Origin: an actinobacterium acAMD-2
GTDB lineage: Bacteria > Actinomycetota > Actinomycetes > UBA12327
Direction of reading: 5' to 3'
Length of the DNA stretch: 64,000 bases
NCBI GenBank assembly: GCA_000754455.1
Contig: JNSE01000001.1
Coordinates: 1 to 64,000 of the forward strand
Positions 8,648 through 17,272 of the stretch are shown here, piece by piece. The translations under genes were made by a program, and so were the position numbers. The stretch's first letter is position 1. Every line of letters begins with the position of its first letter. The notes below the pieces were generated by a model that did no database searches, was not told where the DNA came from, and worked only from the letters and a program-made list of their open reading frames with translations.

Positions 8648-8730
8648 GCCCGAGTGGCGGAATTGGCAGACGCAGCGGACTTAAAATCCGCGGCCGAAAG
8701 GCGTTGCGGGTTCGACTCCCGCCTCGGGCA
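8648..8730 (+). tRNA. tRNA-Leu (anticodon UAA)
   Basis: An 83-nt class II tRNA. The acceptor stem GCCCGAG (8648-8654) pairs with CTCGGGC (8723-8729), with discriminator A at 8730. The anticodon stem GCGGA 8675-8679 / TCCGC closes a CTTAAAA loop with anticodon TAA at 8682-8684. A short variable arm (GGCCGAAAGGC region) and the T-loop TTCGACT are present. The 3' CCA is not encoded (the genome reads CTA). It decodes UUA/UUG; UUA codons occur in many ordinary genes here, so it is not reserved for regulation as bldA is in Streptomyces. Confidence 0.96.
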
Positions 8731-8834
8731 CTAGTGGCCTCTAGGTGTGCCGAAAGTGCGCTCAGGCCCAATCTTGGCTACCGTAGAGATGCACCTAGGC
8801 ACGTTGCTGAGGTCCGCGTTTGTGGAGGAATGTC

Positions 8835-9632
8835 ATGGAAAGCCGTAACCCGATCTTGCGTCGTCAAAATGCCACGGTTGGTTTCAATGAACCCACCGGT
8901 GTAGCCGCGACTCCACCACCACCGAATGCCACTCCCGAGCAACTTCAGGAAATGTACAACCAACCACCAGCGGTTGGTGCGACGGTCACGATTGATGATG
9001 TGGTTATCAAGACCGGCACTTTGTTTGTGATCCTCTTGGTGGGCGCAGCAGTTGGATGGAACATTCCCGGCCTGTGGATCGGCGCTGCGATTATTGGTTT
9101 GATCCTTGGATTGGTCAATGCGTTTAAGCGTCAGGTCAGCCCACCACTGGTCATCGCCTACGCACTCTTCCAGGGTGTCTTCCTGGGCGGGATTAGCCAG
9201 TTCTATGCGGGTGCGTTTGAAGAGCCCATCGTTCAACAAGCCGTCTTGGGCACGCTGGTTGCTTTCGGTGTGATGCTGGTCCTGTATCGCTCGCGCATTA
9301 TCAAGGTTGACGGTCGATTCAAGAAGATCATGTTCGTCGCCTTGATCTCGTACTTGGTGATCGGCGTCCTGTCCTTCATCTCAGCGCTGTTTGGGGTGGG
9401 TGGTGGCTTTGGCTTCTACGGTGTCGGCCCCTTGGGTCTCATTCTGTGCCTGGCCGGCGTGGTCTTGGCATCCCTGACTTTGGCCTTGGACTTCGAAGCG
9501 ATTGCCCAGTCCATCTCCATGGGACTTCCCGAGCGCGAATCTTGGCGGCTCGGCTTTGCCTTGATGGTGACGCTGATTTGGCTCTACCTAGAAATCCTGC
9601 GCTTCTTGGCCATTCTCAACAGCAGCCGTTAA
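8835..9632 (+). CDS. Bax inhibitor-1/YccA family membrane protein
   Basis: A 265-aa integral membrane protein with a soluble Pro-rich N-terminus (residues about 1-55) and seven hydrophobic segments; the pattern fits the actinobacterial Bax1-I type (PF12811). The last segments contain LALDFEAIA and LYLEILRFLAIL, typical of the family C-terminus. Function is unclear; relatives are proposed to be Ca2+ leak channels. I set the start at ATG 8835 because GGAGG (8824-8828) sits 6 nt before it; an upstream TTG would place the ribosome site inside the gene. Confidence 0.85.
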   Translation: MESRNPILRRQNATVGFNEPTGVAATPPPPNATPEQLQEMYNQPPAVGATVTIDDVVIKTGTLFVILLVGAAVGWNIPGLWIGAAIIGLILGLVNAFKRQVSPPLVIAYALFQGVFLGGISQFYAGAFEEPIVQQAVLGTLVAFGVMLVLYRSRIIKVDGRFKKIMFVALISYLVIGVLSFISALFGVGGGFGFYGVGPLGLILCLAGVVLASLTLALDFEAIAQSISMGLPERESWRLGFALMVTLIWLYLEILRFLAILNSSR

Positions 9633-9665
9633 GCCTTGGCTGGACTGATTCCACCCGAGCGGTCG

Positions 9666-9944
9666 GTGAGTGAGCAACAACTGCACTCCATCGAGCAGAT
9701 TGCTGATCGTTTGCGCTTAATGGAGTTGTCTCGACTCTCGCGAACCGATGCGGAAGGCCTGTCGATTGCTGAACAGGTGTATCAGTCCTGTTGTCGTCTC
9801 ACCGATCGTGATGTACCTCGGCTCAGCGATGCAGCAGCGGGGGATCAGTGGATGGTCATCGCGCGGGAGCACCTCAGCGACCACCAGGGACAGTCAACGG
9901 AACTGTTGGACGAGCAAGTGCGAGCGGTGAAGTCCCTGCTCTAG
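9666..9944 (+). CDS. Small hypothetical protein
   Basis: A 92-aa soluble, acidic, largely helical protein I do not recognise. It has no signal peptide or membrane segment; a Cys-Cys pair occurs mid-sequence (YQSCCRL). I prefer GTG 9666 (VSEQQLHSIEQ); a TTG at 9636 would add ten residues. It lies 33 nt after the Bax1-I gene on the same strand and overlaps by four bases the stop of the convergent MBL gene. Confidence 0.45.
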   Translation: MSEQQLHSIEQIADRLRLMELSRLSRTDAEGLSIAEQVYQSCCRLTDRDVPRLSDAAAGDQWMVIAREHLSDHQGQSTELLDEQVRAVKSLL

Positions 9945-10648
9945 CGGCGCTGGGCAAGAAATTCGTGAAGCCGGCGCTGGCCCTCGTTTTCAAGGTGCGG
10001 TCCGTGGGTAAAAGCTACGGTCTCGCATTGGGCTTGGCTGAGCTTGTGTGCTGATTCCTCGTTCAAGGCGATGTCATGGCAGTAAAGCTTGATTCCAATG
10101 CGAATCGCCGAGCGCCAGTAGTGGATGACATCACCAGTAATCAGTACGCCCGTTGGTTCGTGCACAAAGCTGGTGTGTCCGGGTGTGTGTCCGGGTGTGT
10201 GCATGACGCGCAATCCACCGGCTAGATCAAGCAGTTGTCCGTCGGTAAAGGTGTCGCTGACGGTGATCTTGTCAAAGCGCCCCCATTTCATTAACAGGGA
10301 GCGAAAGTTTCGACTTGGGTCAATGGGCGGGCACTGGCCCTGGGCGAGGAACGGTGCATCGAGTGCATGGGCACTCACGGGTGCCGCGCTTTCTTGACGA
10401 GCGCGCTCGATGTTGCCCACATGATCACCATGCGCATGGGTCACCACGATGTTGGTGATGTCTTCGACCTGAATACCAATGTGAGCTAGGCCTTGTTCGA
10501 GCCGTTTCCATGCCCAAGGCATCCCGGCATCAATAAGCGTGACTTGGTTATCGTCGCCTTGGAGGACAAAGGCATTGATTCCATCCGAAGGAGCCACAGG
10601 AATGCGCCAAACACTGGGCGCCAGAGCAAATGCCGGTGGGGAACTCAT
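9941..10648 (-). CDS. MBL-fold metallo-hydrolase
   Basis: A 235-aa metallo-beta-lactamase fold hydrolase. The zinc-binding motif THAHGDHVG (about residues 69-77), a downstream MHTPGHTPGH with the third His, TGDVIH with the bridging Asp and a late FTHGPH His give a complete binuclear metal site. The early LIDAG motif is also present. The broad fold (glyoxalase II-like and related hydrolases) does not allow a substrate to be named. It begins 2 nt after the msrA stop, so the two are probably one transcript. Confidence 0.85.
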   Translation of the reverse strand: MSSPPAFALAPSVWRIPVAPSDGINAFVLQGDDNQVTLIDAGMPWAWKRLEQGLAHIGIQVEDITNIVVTHAHGDHVGNIERARQESAAPVSAHALDAPFLAQGQCPPIDPSRNFRSLLMKWGRFDKITVSDTFTDGQLLDLAGGLRVMHTPGHTPGHTSFVHEPTGVLITGDVIHYWRSAIRIGIKLYCHDIALNEESAHKLSQAQCETVAFTHGPHLENEGQRRLHEFLAQRR

Positions 10649-10650
10649 GG

Positions 10651-11325
10651 CTAGTCACTCTCAGGGGCCACACCAAGCACGCCAACCGGACAGGAAACAC
10701 CGGTTCCGCCCATTCCGCAGTAGCCGTTGGGGACTTTGTGGAGGTACTGCTGGTGGTAACCCTCCGCGAAGTAGAAGGTACCTGCCTGTGCCACTGGATC
10801 AATTTCCGTGGTGATGTCGCGGTATCCGTTTGAGGTCAAGGCGCGTTGGTACATGGCCTTGGAAGCCTCGACAATTTCATCTTGCACCGCATTTGTGGTG
10901 TAAATCGCCGATCGGTATTGGGTACCGACGTCGTTGCCTTGGCGAAAGCCTTGAGTGGGATCGTGGTTCTCCCAGAACACCTTCAAGATGTCGGCGAATG
11001 GAATTTGCTCGGGGTCAAAGACCACTTGGATCGCTTCGGTGTGACCAGTACGTCCGGTACATACTTCGTCGTACGTGGGATTGTCGGTGTAGCCACCTTG
11101 ATAACCAACCGCAGTGGAGTACACCCCCGGTGTTTGCCAGAACTTACGTTCCGCACCCCAGAAGCACCCCATCCCAAGAAACACCACTTCAAGGTCTGCG
11201 GGGAAGGGTGGCTCGAGCGGAGTGCCCAAGACAGCGTGACGATCCGGCACCGCAAAAAGTCGTTGCTCGTGACCGGGCAGTGCTTCATCGGGGGTGACAA
11301 GTCGTCGCGGTCCGAAGGAAAACAT
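10651..11325 (-). CDS. msrA: Peptide-methionine (S)-S-oxide reductase
   Basis: A 224-aa repair enzyme that reduces Met-(S)-sulfoxide. The catalytic motif GCFWGAE carries the nucleophilic Cys; GYQGGYTDNPTYDEVCTGRTGHTEAI and FWENHDPTQG(F)RQGNDVGTQYRS are the family blocks; resolving Cys residues lie in the C-terminal NGYCGMGGTGVSCP. I set the start at the ATG at 11325 because AGGAG lies 6 nt upstream; a longer frame beginning at 11361 would place that site inside the gene. The downstream MBL hydrolase appears co-transcribed. Confidence 0.95.
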   Translation of the reverse strand: MFSFGPRRLVTPDEALPGHEQRLFAVPDRHAVLGTPLEPPFPADLEVVFLGMGCFWGAERKFWQTPGVYSTAVGYQGGYTDNPTYDEVCTGRTGHTEAIQVVFDPEQIPFADILKVFWENHDPTQGFRQGNDVGTQYRSAIYTTNAVQDEIVEASKAMYQRALTSNGYRDITTEIDPVAQAGTFYFAEGYHQQYLHKVPNGYCGMGGTGVSCPVGVLGVAPESD

Positions 11326-11373
11326 CACGCACTCCTGCAGAGGTGGTCGGGTGAACCTCAAGTGTGGCGCGAA

Positions 11374-12627
11374 CTAGGTGATTTCGCCCGTTGAATCATC
11401 AGTTGCAGGGATGGGAGCACCTTGTTTGCGCGCGGATTTATGGGTTTCTTGCATCGATATCGCCAACAGCAACCCAAAGGCAGCAACCGCGGCGCCGGCA
11501 CTGAAAGCGATGGGGTATCCGGCTTGGGAAACCAGCCAGCCAGCGATGAGCGGACCGGTGATAGCTCCAAAATCGGATGCCATCTGAAAAGCAGCGACCA
11601 CTGTTCCACCGCGAGCGGGTGAGACATCACCTACGACAGCGGCAGGTGCTGAACCCATGAACGCTGAGCCAACGCCGAGCAGCGCCATCCCCAGTAAGAA
11701 CACTGCCGGTGTGGCGGAGCTAGCCAGAATCAACATACCAATCGTGACGGCTCCGGTGCCGCAGACAAGTGCTGGCTTGCGCCCGCGTTCATCGCTGAGT
11801 CGACCAGCAGGAATCAAGAGAATGGCTTGAACACCCGCAGAGACAAAGAATCCGATTCCTGCCAGCAATGGCCCCTTGAGCAAGGCCTCAACTACGAAGA
11901 GCGGGACGAGGGATGCACGCAAACCAAACGAGGCGAAACCGTTGCCCAGGTTGATCACCATCGCGGTCACAAACGAGCGATTGCGTAGGGCGACAAAGAG
12001 AGGGGCTAAGCCTCGCTCTGCTTTGTTGGGGGTTCCGCCCGCGGGGCGTTGGGCTGTGGTGCTGTTCCGAAGCGCGGTGATCGCGAAGATGCCGGCGATA
12101 ATCAGCATGCCTGCGTAGATGAAGAAAGTGGCGCGAACGGAGTAGGCGCCGATCAGACCACCTAGAGCTGGCCCGCTGATGCCACCGAGCAAGAACCCAC
12201 CTTGGAAAACTCCCGCCGCTCGCCCGCGTTGGTCATCGCCCGCGCTGCGAAGAAGTAGACCCAAGGCAGACACAGTGAACATCGCGCTGCCGACTCCGCC
12301 AATACCGCGAAGCAGTAGCAACTGTGCGTAGGTTTGGGCTAACCCTGCGAGGGCGCTGGAAACGGCCACGATCCACACGCCAGTGGTGAGAACCAGGCGC
12401 TCACCCAATCGATCAACGATGGCCCCCGCACCAAGTGCGGAAATGAATCGCATAAAGGCAAATGCGCTGATGACTGCCCCAACTGCAAAGTACGAGACGC
12501 CAAATTGACGAGCGAAGAGCGGGATCGCAGGAGCCACGATGCCAAATCCGAGGGCGACCAGAAATGCGATGACAACCAAAATCGAGACTTCTCGGGGGAG
12601 CCCAGAAAGTGGGTTGCGAATGCGCAT
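11374..12627 (-). CDS. MFS transporter (12-TM)
   Basis: A 417-aa major facilitator with about twelve hydrophobic segments. It has the N-half motif A region DRLGERLVL, FQGGFLLGGISGPALGGLIG (motif C, typical of drug:H+ antiporters) and a C-half GRLSDERGRKPAL copy of motif A. This suggests an efflux permease, substrate unknown. It ends 48 nt before the start of msrA on the same strand and starts 30 nt downstream of the VWA gene. Confidence 0.85.
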   Translation of the reverse strand: MRIRNPLSGLPREVSILVVIAFLVALGFGIVAPAIPLFARQFGVSYFAVGAVISAFAFMRFISALGAGAIVDRLGERLVLTTGVWIVAVSSALAGLAQTYAQLLLLRGIGGVGSAMFTVSALGLLLRSAGDDQRGRAAGVFQGGFLLGGISGPALGGLIGAYSVRATFFIYAGMLIIAGIFAITALRNSTTAQRPAGGTPNKAERGLAPLFVALRNRSFVTAMVINLGNGFASFGLRASLVPLFVVEALLKGPLLAGIGFFVSAGVQAILLIPAGRLSDERGRKPALVCGTGAVTIGMLILASSATPAVFLLGMALLGVGSAFMGSAPAAVVGDVSPARGGTVVAAFQMASDFGAITGPLIAGWLVSQAGYPIAFSAGAAVAAFGLLLAISMQETHKSARKQGAPIPATDDSTGEIT

Positions 12628-12657
12628 GGTGAGTTCAGTGTCTCAAAGACGTCAGGC

Positions 12658-14613
12658 TCAGGCGCTGCGGCGTCGGCCCTTTCGTCGCGCAAGATAGTCC
12701 GTGACTACGTAGTCGCCCAGCCGGTTGCCCGATGAGGCGAAGACTTGGCCGCCGTTGCGACGCGCCACCCCATCAACGAATTGCTCTAGACGGGGGTCAT
12801 CCCCGAGCCGGAAAATCGACATAGAGGCCCCACGACGAGTCATCTTGTCCACTTCGGCCAACGTCACGGCGAGAGTTTCGGGGGAGGGCGGCCAGCCAAA
12901 GGTCCACTGCCCATCGCGCTCAAGGTGCGCAGTGGGTTCGCCATCGGTGACGACCAAGACGACCGGTTCGGCGTCGGGGTGCTTGTCCAAGAATCGTCCA
13001 GCCAACATCAGCGCGTGCTGCAGGTTGGTCCCTTGAAAGCCAGGCACATCTAACGAAGCAAGTTCGGCGGCTGGAACCATGCGGGCCATGTTGGCAAAAC
13101 CGATCACACAAATAGCATCTTGGGGGAATTGCGACTCAGCTAGTGCATGCAGGGCCAGCGCTGTGGTTTTGGCCTCACGCCAAGTGTCGTTGAGCACCAT
13201 AGAAAAGGATTGGTCTACCAACAAACACACTGCCGCTCGAGTACGAGTTTCCGTCTCTCGAATTTCAAAGTCTTCGACATCTAGTCGAACCTGGTCACCG
13301 ATTCCGTTGCGGCGGATGGCGTTACTGACCGTCTTGACGACATCCAAGGGCTGTTCATCACCAAATCGCCATGGGCGTGAAGCGCCTGTGAGTTCGCCGG
13401 AAGCGCCTGCATCGTGAATATCATGATTTCCCCGCGGGCCTGCCTTTAAAGACGAAAAGACACGACGCAAGGCGGTCTGGCCAATGCGACGAACCGCCTT
13501 GGGCGTTAGTTCGCTCTCGCCACCCGTGCGAGTGAGGTAGCCAGCGCGTTCGAGTTCGCGTTCCATGCGCTTGAGGGCCTCTAGATCATCAACTGCTTGC
13601 CGGCCTAATGCATTGCGCACGAGGTCCTCATCCACATCATCAATGGATGCACCCGGGTAATCCTGATTCAGCATTTCCTCTAAGGCTTCTAGATCAGCCA
13701 ACTCCTCCAGCGCTGAGGTCCCATCACCCATGCCCATGGGATTGTCGCCATTCATGCGGGCGGGGCGGCGATTAAACAGGTCAGGGCGACGCTCGCGCAG
13801 CCCCTCACCCAGTTGTGACATTTGCATCTGCAAGTCCAGGTCATCGCCCATGGCTTGCTGCATCAGTTCATTGAGCTCAGCGCGTTGTTCAGGGGTGAGC
13901 GAATTCATTAAACGCTCAGCGGCAGCAGCGCGGCGAGCCAGCGACTCGACTAATTCCTCGAGGTTTTCAGGTTTGTCGGGAAAAAACTCTCCGTGCTTGT
14001 CCATGAACGCATCAAAGTCAGCCTGTGTGTGTTCTCCACGCGCATCTGCGGCCAACATCGCATTGAGGTCGCTCATCATGTCCTTGATGCGCTCCATGGC
14101 TTGCGGGTCACCGCTTTGGAGGGCTTCCTTCATGCCTTTGAACTGTGCATCCAGGACTTCTTGTTGCAGTAGTTCTTTGATTCGATCAAAAGTTTGCTGG
14201 GCTTCTTGGCTGGTCCATTGGTAATTGCCGAGTTCCTGGACCGCTCGTGCGGTGTCCTCGGGAAGTGCGTTCAGTTCGGCTTCGCGCATGCGGGCATTGT
14301 CGGACGGGTCGGGGAACAAAGCGTTGCGCTCTAGTTCTACTGCTTGGTTGAGTAGTTCGCGCACTTTCTGCAACGTGCCATCTAAGTTGCCGGATTCCTG
14401 CAGGTCACGGCGACGTTGCCTCGCTTTACGTAGGAGGTCGTCTAAACCGCGCCGTCCTTCGCTCCCGCGCCGTAAGAGATCGCGGAGAGCTTCGCGTGGA
14501 TCAGCACCATCGAGGACTCGATCACCGATTTCGTCCAACGCTGAAGCCACATCAAAGGGAGCGGCCAGTGGATCGGGCCCCTCGTGGTAGCCGCCGTAGC
14601 GATAGCGAGTCAT
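12658..14613 (-). CDS. VWA-domain protein partnered with a ChlI-like ATPase
   Basis: A 651-aa protein. A long acidic, helical N-terminal region (about residues 1-400, rich in Glu/Leu/Arg and Met) precedes a VWA domain (about 455-635) with the MIDAS motif DQSFS, a downstream GFQGTNLQHAL Thr and a VVLVVTDGEP Asp. No signal peptide or membrane helix, so cytoplasmic. It begins five bases after the AAA+ ATPase stop, so the two form an operon. VWA plus ChlI/MoxR-type pairs act as metal-insertion or substrate-remodelling machines; without chlorophyll genes a magnesium chelatase role is unlikely. The same pair occurs in mycobacteria (Rv0958/Rv0959, from memory). Confidence 0.85.
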   Translation of the reverse strand: MTRYRYGGYHEGPDPLAAPFDVASALDEIGDRVLDGADPREALRDLLRRGSEGRRGLDDLLRKARQRRRDLQESGNLDGTLQKVRELLNQAVELERNALFPDPSDNARMREAELNALPEDTARAVQELGNYQWTSQEAQQTFDRIKELLQQEVLDAQFKGMKEALQSGDPQAMERIKDMMSDLNAMLAADARGEHTQADFDAFMDKHGEFFPDKPENLEELVESLARRAAAAERLMNSLTPEQRAELNELMQQAMGDDLDLQMQMSQLGEGLRERRPDLFNRRPARMNGDNPMGMGDGTSALEELADLEALEEMLNQDYPGASIDDVDEDLVRNALGRQAVDDLEALKRMERELERAGYLTRTGGESELTPKAVRRIGQTALRRVFSSLKAGPRGNHDIHDAGASGELTGASRPWRFGDEQPLDVVKTVSNAIRRNGIGDQVRLDVEDFEIRETETRTRAAVCLLVDQSFSMVLNDTWREAKTTALALHALAESQFPQDAICVIGFANMARMVPAAELASLDVPGFQGTNLQHALMLAGRFLDKHPDAEPVVLVVTDGEPTAHLERDGQWTFGWPPSPETLAVTLAEVDKMTRRGASMSIFRLGDDPRLEQFVDGVARRNGGQVFASSGNRLGDYVVTDYLARRKGRRRSA

Positions 14614-14618
14614 GGGGC

Positions 14619-15995
14619 TTAGACCGCGCCGTATACCGAGGTGCCACCTAGATCATCTTTGGAAATCTTGCGAGTCAGGTACAGCCCTTCAAGGGCAAAC
14701 TCAACAGCCGCGGCTGCCATGGCTGGCGACTCAGCGCCGTCATCGCCTACAGCCGCAACAATGCGGGCCAGCCCGTCGAAGGCACCCACGTCATCCAAGA
14801 TGGCTTTCGCGGTGACGAGGTCCCCACTAACAACGTTGGTGTCCTCGTTGATTTGCTCCACTAAGCCGGACAAGTCAACGCCGGCAAGGTGGGAACGAAA
14901 AACCTCAGCAATAGCTTTGCGCATGAGGTGCTGTAGGACTTCTTCTTCTCGGCCTTCTTCGCTGACTTCGAACTCGACTTTGCCGCGAAGTGTCGGGACC
15001 ACTCCGGCCAGGTCGCACACTCGCGCAACTGCAGGTTCTTCGCCGGTGATGGCTGATCGACGAAGCGCCGATGCGGCCACTGACTCAGCAGCAGCCACCG
15101 CGAATCGGGCCGAAATTCCAGACCGATCATCGATAGCCGGTGATTGACGCACCAAGCGCGTAAAGCGAGCAACGGTTTCCAGGATGTGACTGGGGACGAT
15201 CGCCTGGAGAACGGCTTCTTGTCGAACCAATGCGATCTCGTTCGACAGATTAAGGGGATAGTGCGTGCGAATCTCGGCGCCAAAGCGGTCCTTAAGCGGA
15301 GTAATGATGCGACCGCGGTTGGTGTAGTCCTCGGGGTTTGCCGATGCGACGAGGAGCAGGTCCAGGGGCAGGCGCAGCTGGTAACCGCGCACCTGAATAT
15401 CGCGCTCCTCTAGAACGTTCAGTAGTGCTACTTGAATACGTTCGGCCAAGTCGGGGAGTTCATTGACGGCGAAAATGCCGCGGTTCGTGCGTGGCACGAG
15501 CCCGAAGTGCACGGTTTCGGGATCTCCCAGCGTGCGACCTTGGGCCACCTTGATGGGGTCAACATCACCGATGAGGTCACCCACTGATGTATCAGGGGTA
15601 GCCAGCTTCTCGCCGTAGCGATCATCGCGGTGCATCCAGGAAATTGGGGTGTCATCGCCTAGCTCGGCCACTCTGGCCTGCGACCACGGCGTGACCGGTT
15701 CGTACGGGTGCTCGTTGAGTTCACTGCCAGCGATTACGGGGGTCCATTCGTCGAGCAAACCCGTCAGGCTACGGATCAATCGCGTCTTTCCTTGGCCGCG
15801 CTCGCCGAGCAAAACGATGTCGTGACCTGCGAGCAGTGCTCGTTCCATTTGGGGGCGCACTGTTTGGTCGATCCCGACCATGCCGGGGAACGGATCGCGT
15901 CCCTGCTGCAGCATGGCGATCAAGTTGGTGCGCACTTCATCTTTGACGCTGCGCAATTCATGGCCGCTCGCACGTAGTTCGCCGAGGGTGGACAT
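14619..15995 (-). CDS. ChlI/MoxR-like AAA+ ATPase
   Basis: A 458-aa AAA+ ATPase of the Mg-chelatase subunit I-like group. Walker A is GERGQGKTR; a Walker-B-like FAVNELPDL segment with Asn in place of the usual Asp follows, then LLNVLEERDIQVRGYQLRLPLDLLLVASANPEDYTNRGRIITPLKDRFG, the ChlI-type block with sensor 1 Asn and the arginine-finger region. The preferred start is ATG 15995 (MSTLGELRAS), where homologues begin; a GTG at 16022 would add nine residues but has no ribosome site. It precedes its VWA partner in the operon and is divergent from the FIST gene. Confidence 0.87.
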   Translation of the reverse strand: MSTLGELRASGHELRSVKDEVRTNLIAMLQQGRDPFPGMVGIDQTVRPQMERALLAGHDIVLLGERGQGKTRLIRSLTGLLDEWTPVIAGSELNEHPYEPVTPWSQARVAELGDDTPISWMHRDDRYGEKLATPDTSVGDLIGDVDPIKVAQGRTLGDPETVHFGLVPRTNRGIFAVNELPDLAERIQVALLNVLEERDIQVRGYQLRLPLDLLLVASANPEDYTNRGRIITPLKDRFGAEIRTHYPLNLSNEIALVRQEAVLQAIVPSHILETVARFTRLVRQSPAIDDRSGISARFAVAAAESVAASALRRSAITGEEPAVARVCDLAGVVPTLRGKVEFEVSEEGREEEVLQHLMRKAIAEVFRSHLAGVDLSGLVEQINEDTNVVSGDLVTAKAILDDVGAFDGLARIVAAVGDDGAESPAMAAAAVEFALEGLYLTRKISKDDLGGTSVYGAV

Positions 15996-16099
15996 CTGAG
16001 GTTTTCCGATGGGTGAAGTCACAGGTCAAAACTACGCCTGTTGGGCGAATCCTGCGCGTGCGAAGCCGCAATCTGTCTCTGATCGGCCACAATGGCCAC

Positions 16100-17266
16100 A
16101 TGACCCGATGTGCCGATGGCCTTGCTCGCGGTGGCCACGTAGAAGACACTGCTGCCCGCGCTGCTCAACGAGCCTTAGATGGGCTCCAGGGGCGCGCTCC
16201 TGACGTGGCGACGATCTTCATCGCTGGCAGCGCTCCCGAAGAAGCCGAAAGTGCACTCCTGAAGGCCGCTGAAGTCATCGGTGCTCAGACAGTGATTGGT
16301 TGCACTAGCGACGGAGTGGTGGCTGGTACGCACACCTCAGGTGGCGAGCCGGCTGTGTCGGTTTGGGCTGCTTCAATTCCGGGTGCTCGCATTCGTAGCT
16401 TCCACCTCGAAGTCATCCGCACCCAAGATTCCTTGGCCGTGGTCGGAATGCCACAGCGACGCGAGGACGACAAAGTTGCACTCATGCTTGCTGACCCATG
16501 GTCATTTCCTGCCGGTGGCTTTGTTGATGGTTCCGTCAAAGCCTTAGACCACCTACCGCTGTTGGGTGGATTAGCCGGTGGTCCATCGCCTGGCAGCGTC
16601 CGCATGTTGACCGACGGTCGAGTGGTCAACCGTGGAGCAGTGGGACTGGTCTTGGGGGGTCCAGCGAATGCTCATGTCGCGGTGGCTCACTCCACGCGAC
16701 CCGTTGGCCCGCCGATGACGGTGACATCAGCGGACAGCGATGTGCTATTTGAACTTGCTGGCCAGCGAGCGGCCGAAGCGATTGATCGAGTCGTTGCTGA
16801 TTTAACCGGACACGACCAAGCATTGGCTTCTGCTGGATTACTCGTTGGTCGAGTCTTTGATGAATACGCCGATGATCACGGCGTGGGTGACTTTGCTGTG
16901 CAGCCCGTTCTCGAAATCGATCGCTCGACGGGACGGGTTTACGTCGCCGATTCCATTGATGTGGGCACGACGGTCCGACTGCACGTGATCGATCCTGATT
17001 CGGCACGAGATGACATTGCTTCGGTCGTTCAGCGATTGTCCGCCGAGACTGTGGCCGATGGAGCCTTGGTCTTTTACGGTTCACCGCGCGGGCCCATCGG
17101 GGGCGACTCAGAGGGAGACGTGCTTAGTATTCGTCGAGGACTGGCGGCAACAGGAGTCAGCGCAATGTTGACTCGTGGAGCCATTGGGCCGGTTTCCGGT
17201 GGAAACCGATTGCTCGGTTTTGCTACGACGATGTTGATCCTGGGCGGGGAAGTCGAGAACCCGTAA
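16100..17266 (+). CDS. FIST domain sensory protein
   Basis: A 388-aa protein with FIST-N (about residues 40-230) and FIST-C (about 235-375) domains, proposed small-ligand sensing modules. Supporting segments are IFIAGSAP, VIGCTSDGVVAG, LMLADPWSFP, LLGGLAGG and, late, ADGALVFYGSPRGP and SGGNRLLGFATTMLIL. It is free-standing, not fused to a signalling output. ATG 16100 is favoured over an upstream in-frame ATG at 16013, which would overlap the divergent ATPase start; CACAAT lies 6 nt before 16100 with no ribosome site, so the transcript may be leaderless. Confidence 0.8.
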   Translation: MTRCADGLARGGHVEDTAARAAQRALDGLQGRAPDVATIFIAGSAPEEAESALLKAAEVIGAQTVIGCTSDGVVAGTHTSGGEPAVSVWAASIPGARIRSFHLEVIRTQDSLAVVGMPQRREDDKVALMLADPWSFPAGGFVDGSVKALDHLPLLGGLAGGPSPGSVRMLTDGRVVNRGAVGLVLGGPANAHVAVAHSTRPVGPPMTVTSADSDVLFELAGQRAAEAIDRVVADLTGHDQALASAGLLVGRVFDEYADDHGVGDFAVQPVLEIDRSTGRVYVADSIDVGTTVRLHVIDPDSARDDIASVVQRLSAETVADGALVFYGSPRGPIGGDSEGDVLSIRRGLAATGVSAMLTRGAIGPVSGGNRLLGFATTMLILGGEVENP

Positions 17267-17272
17267 GAGGTT

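Noticed and set aside
8127..8771. A 214-aa minus-strand frame across def and the tRNA
   Set aside because: It covers a tRNA and the catalytic motifs of peptide deformylase in antisense.
14619..16022. Magnesium chelatase for chlorophyll synthesis
   Set aside because: No BchH/ChlH-type subunit or other pigment genes are in the window; the pair is the general ATPase-VWA type.
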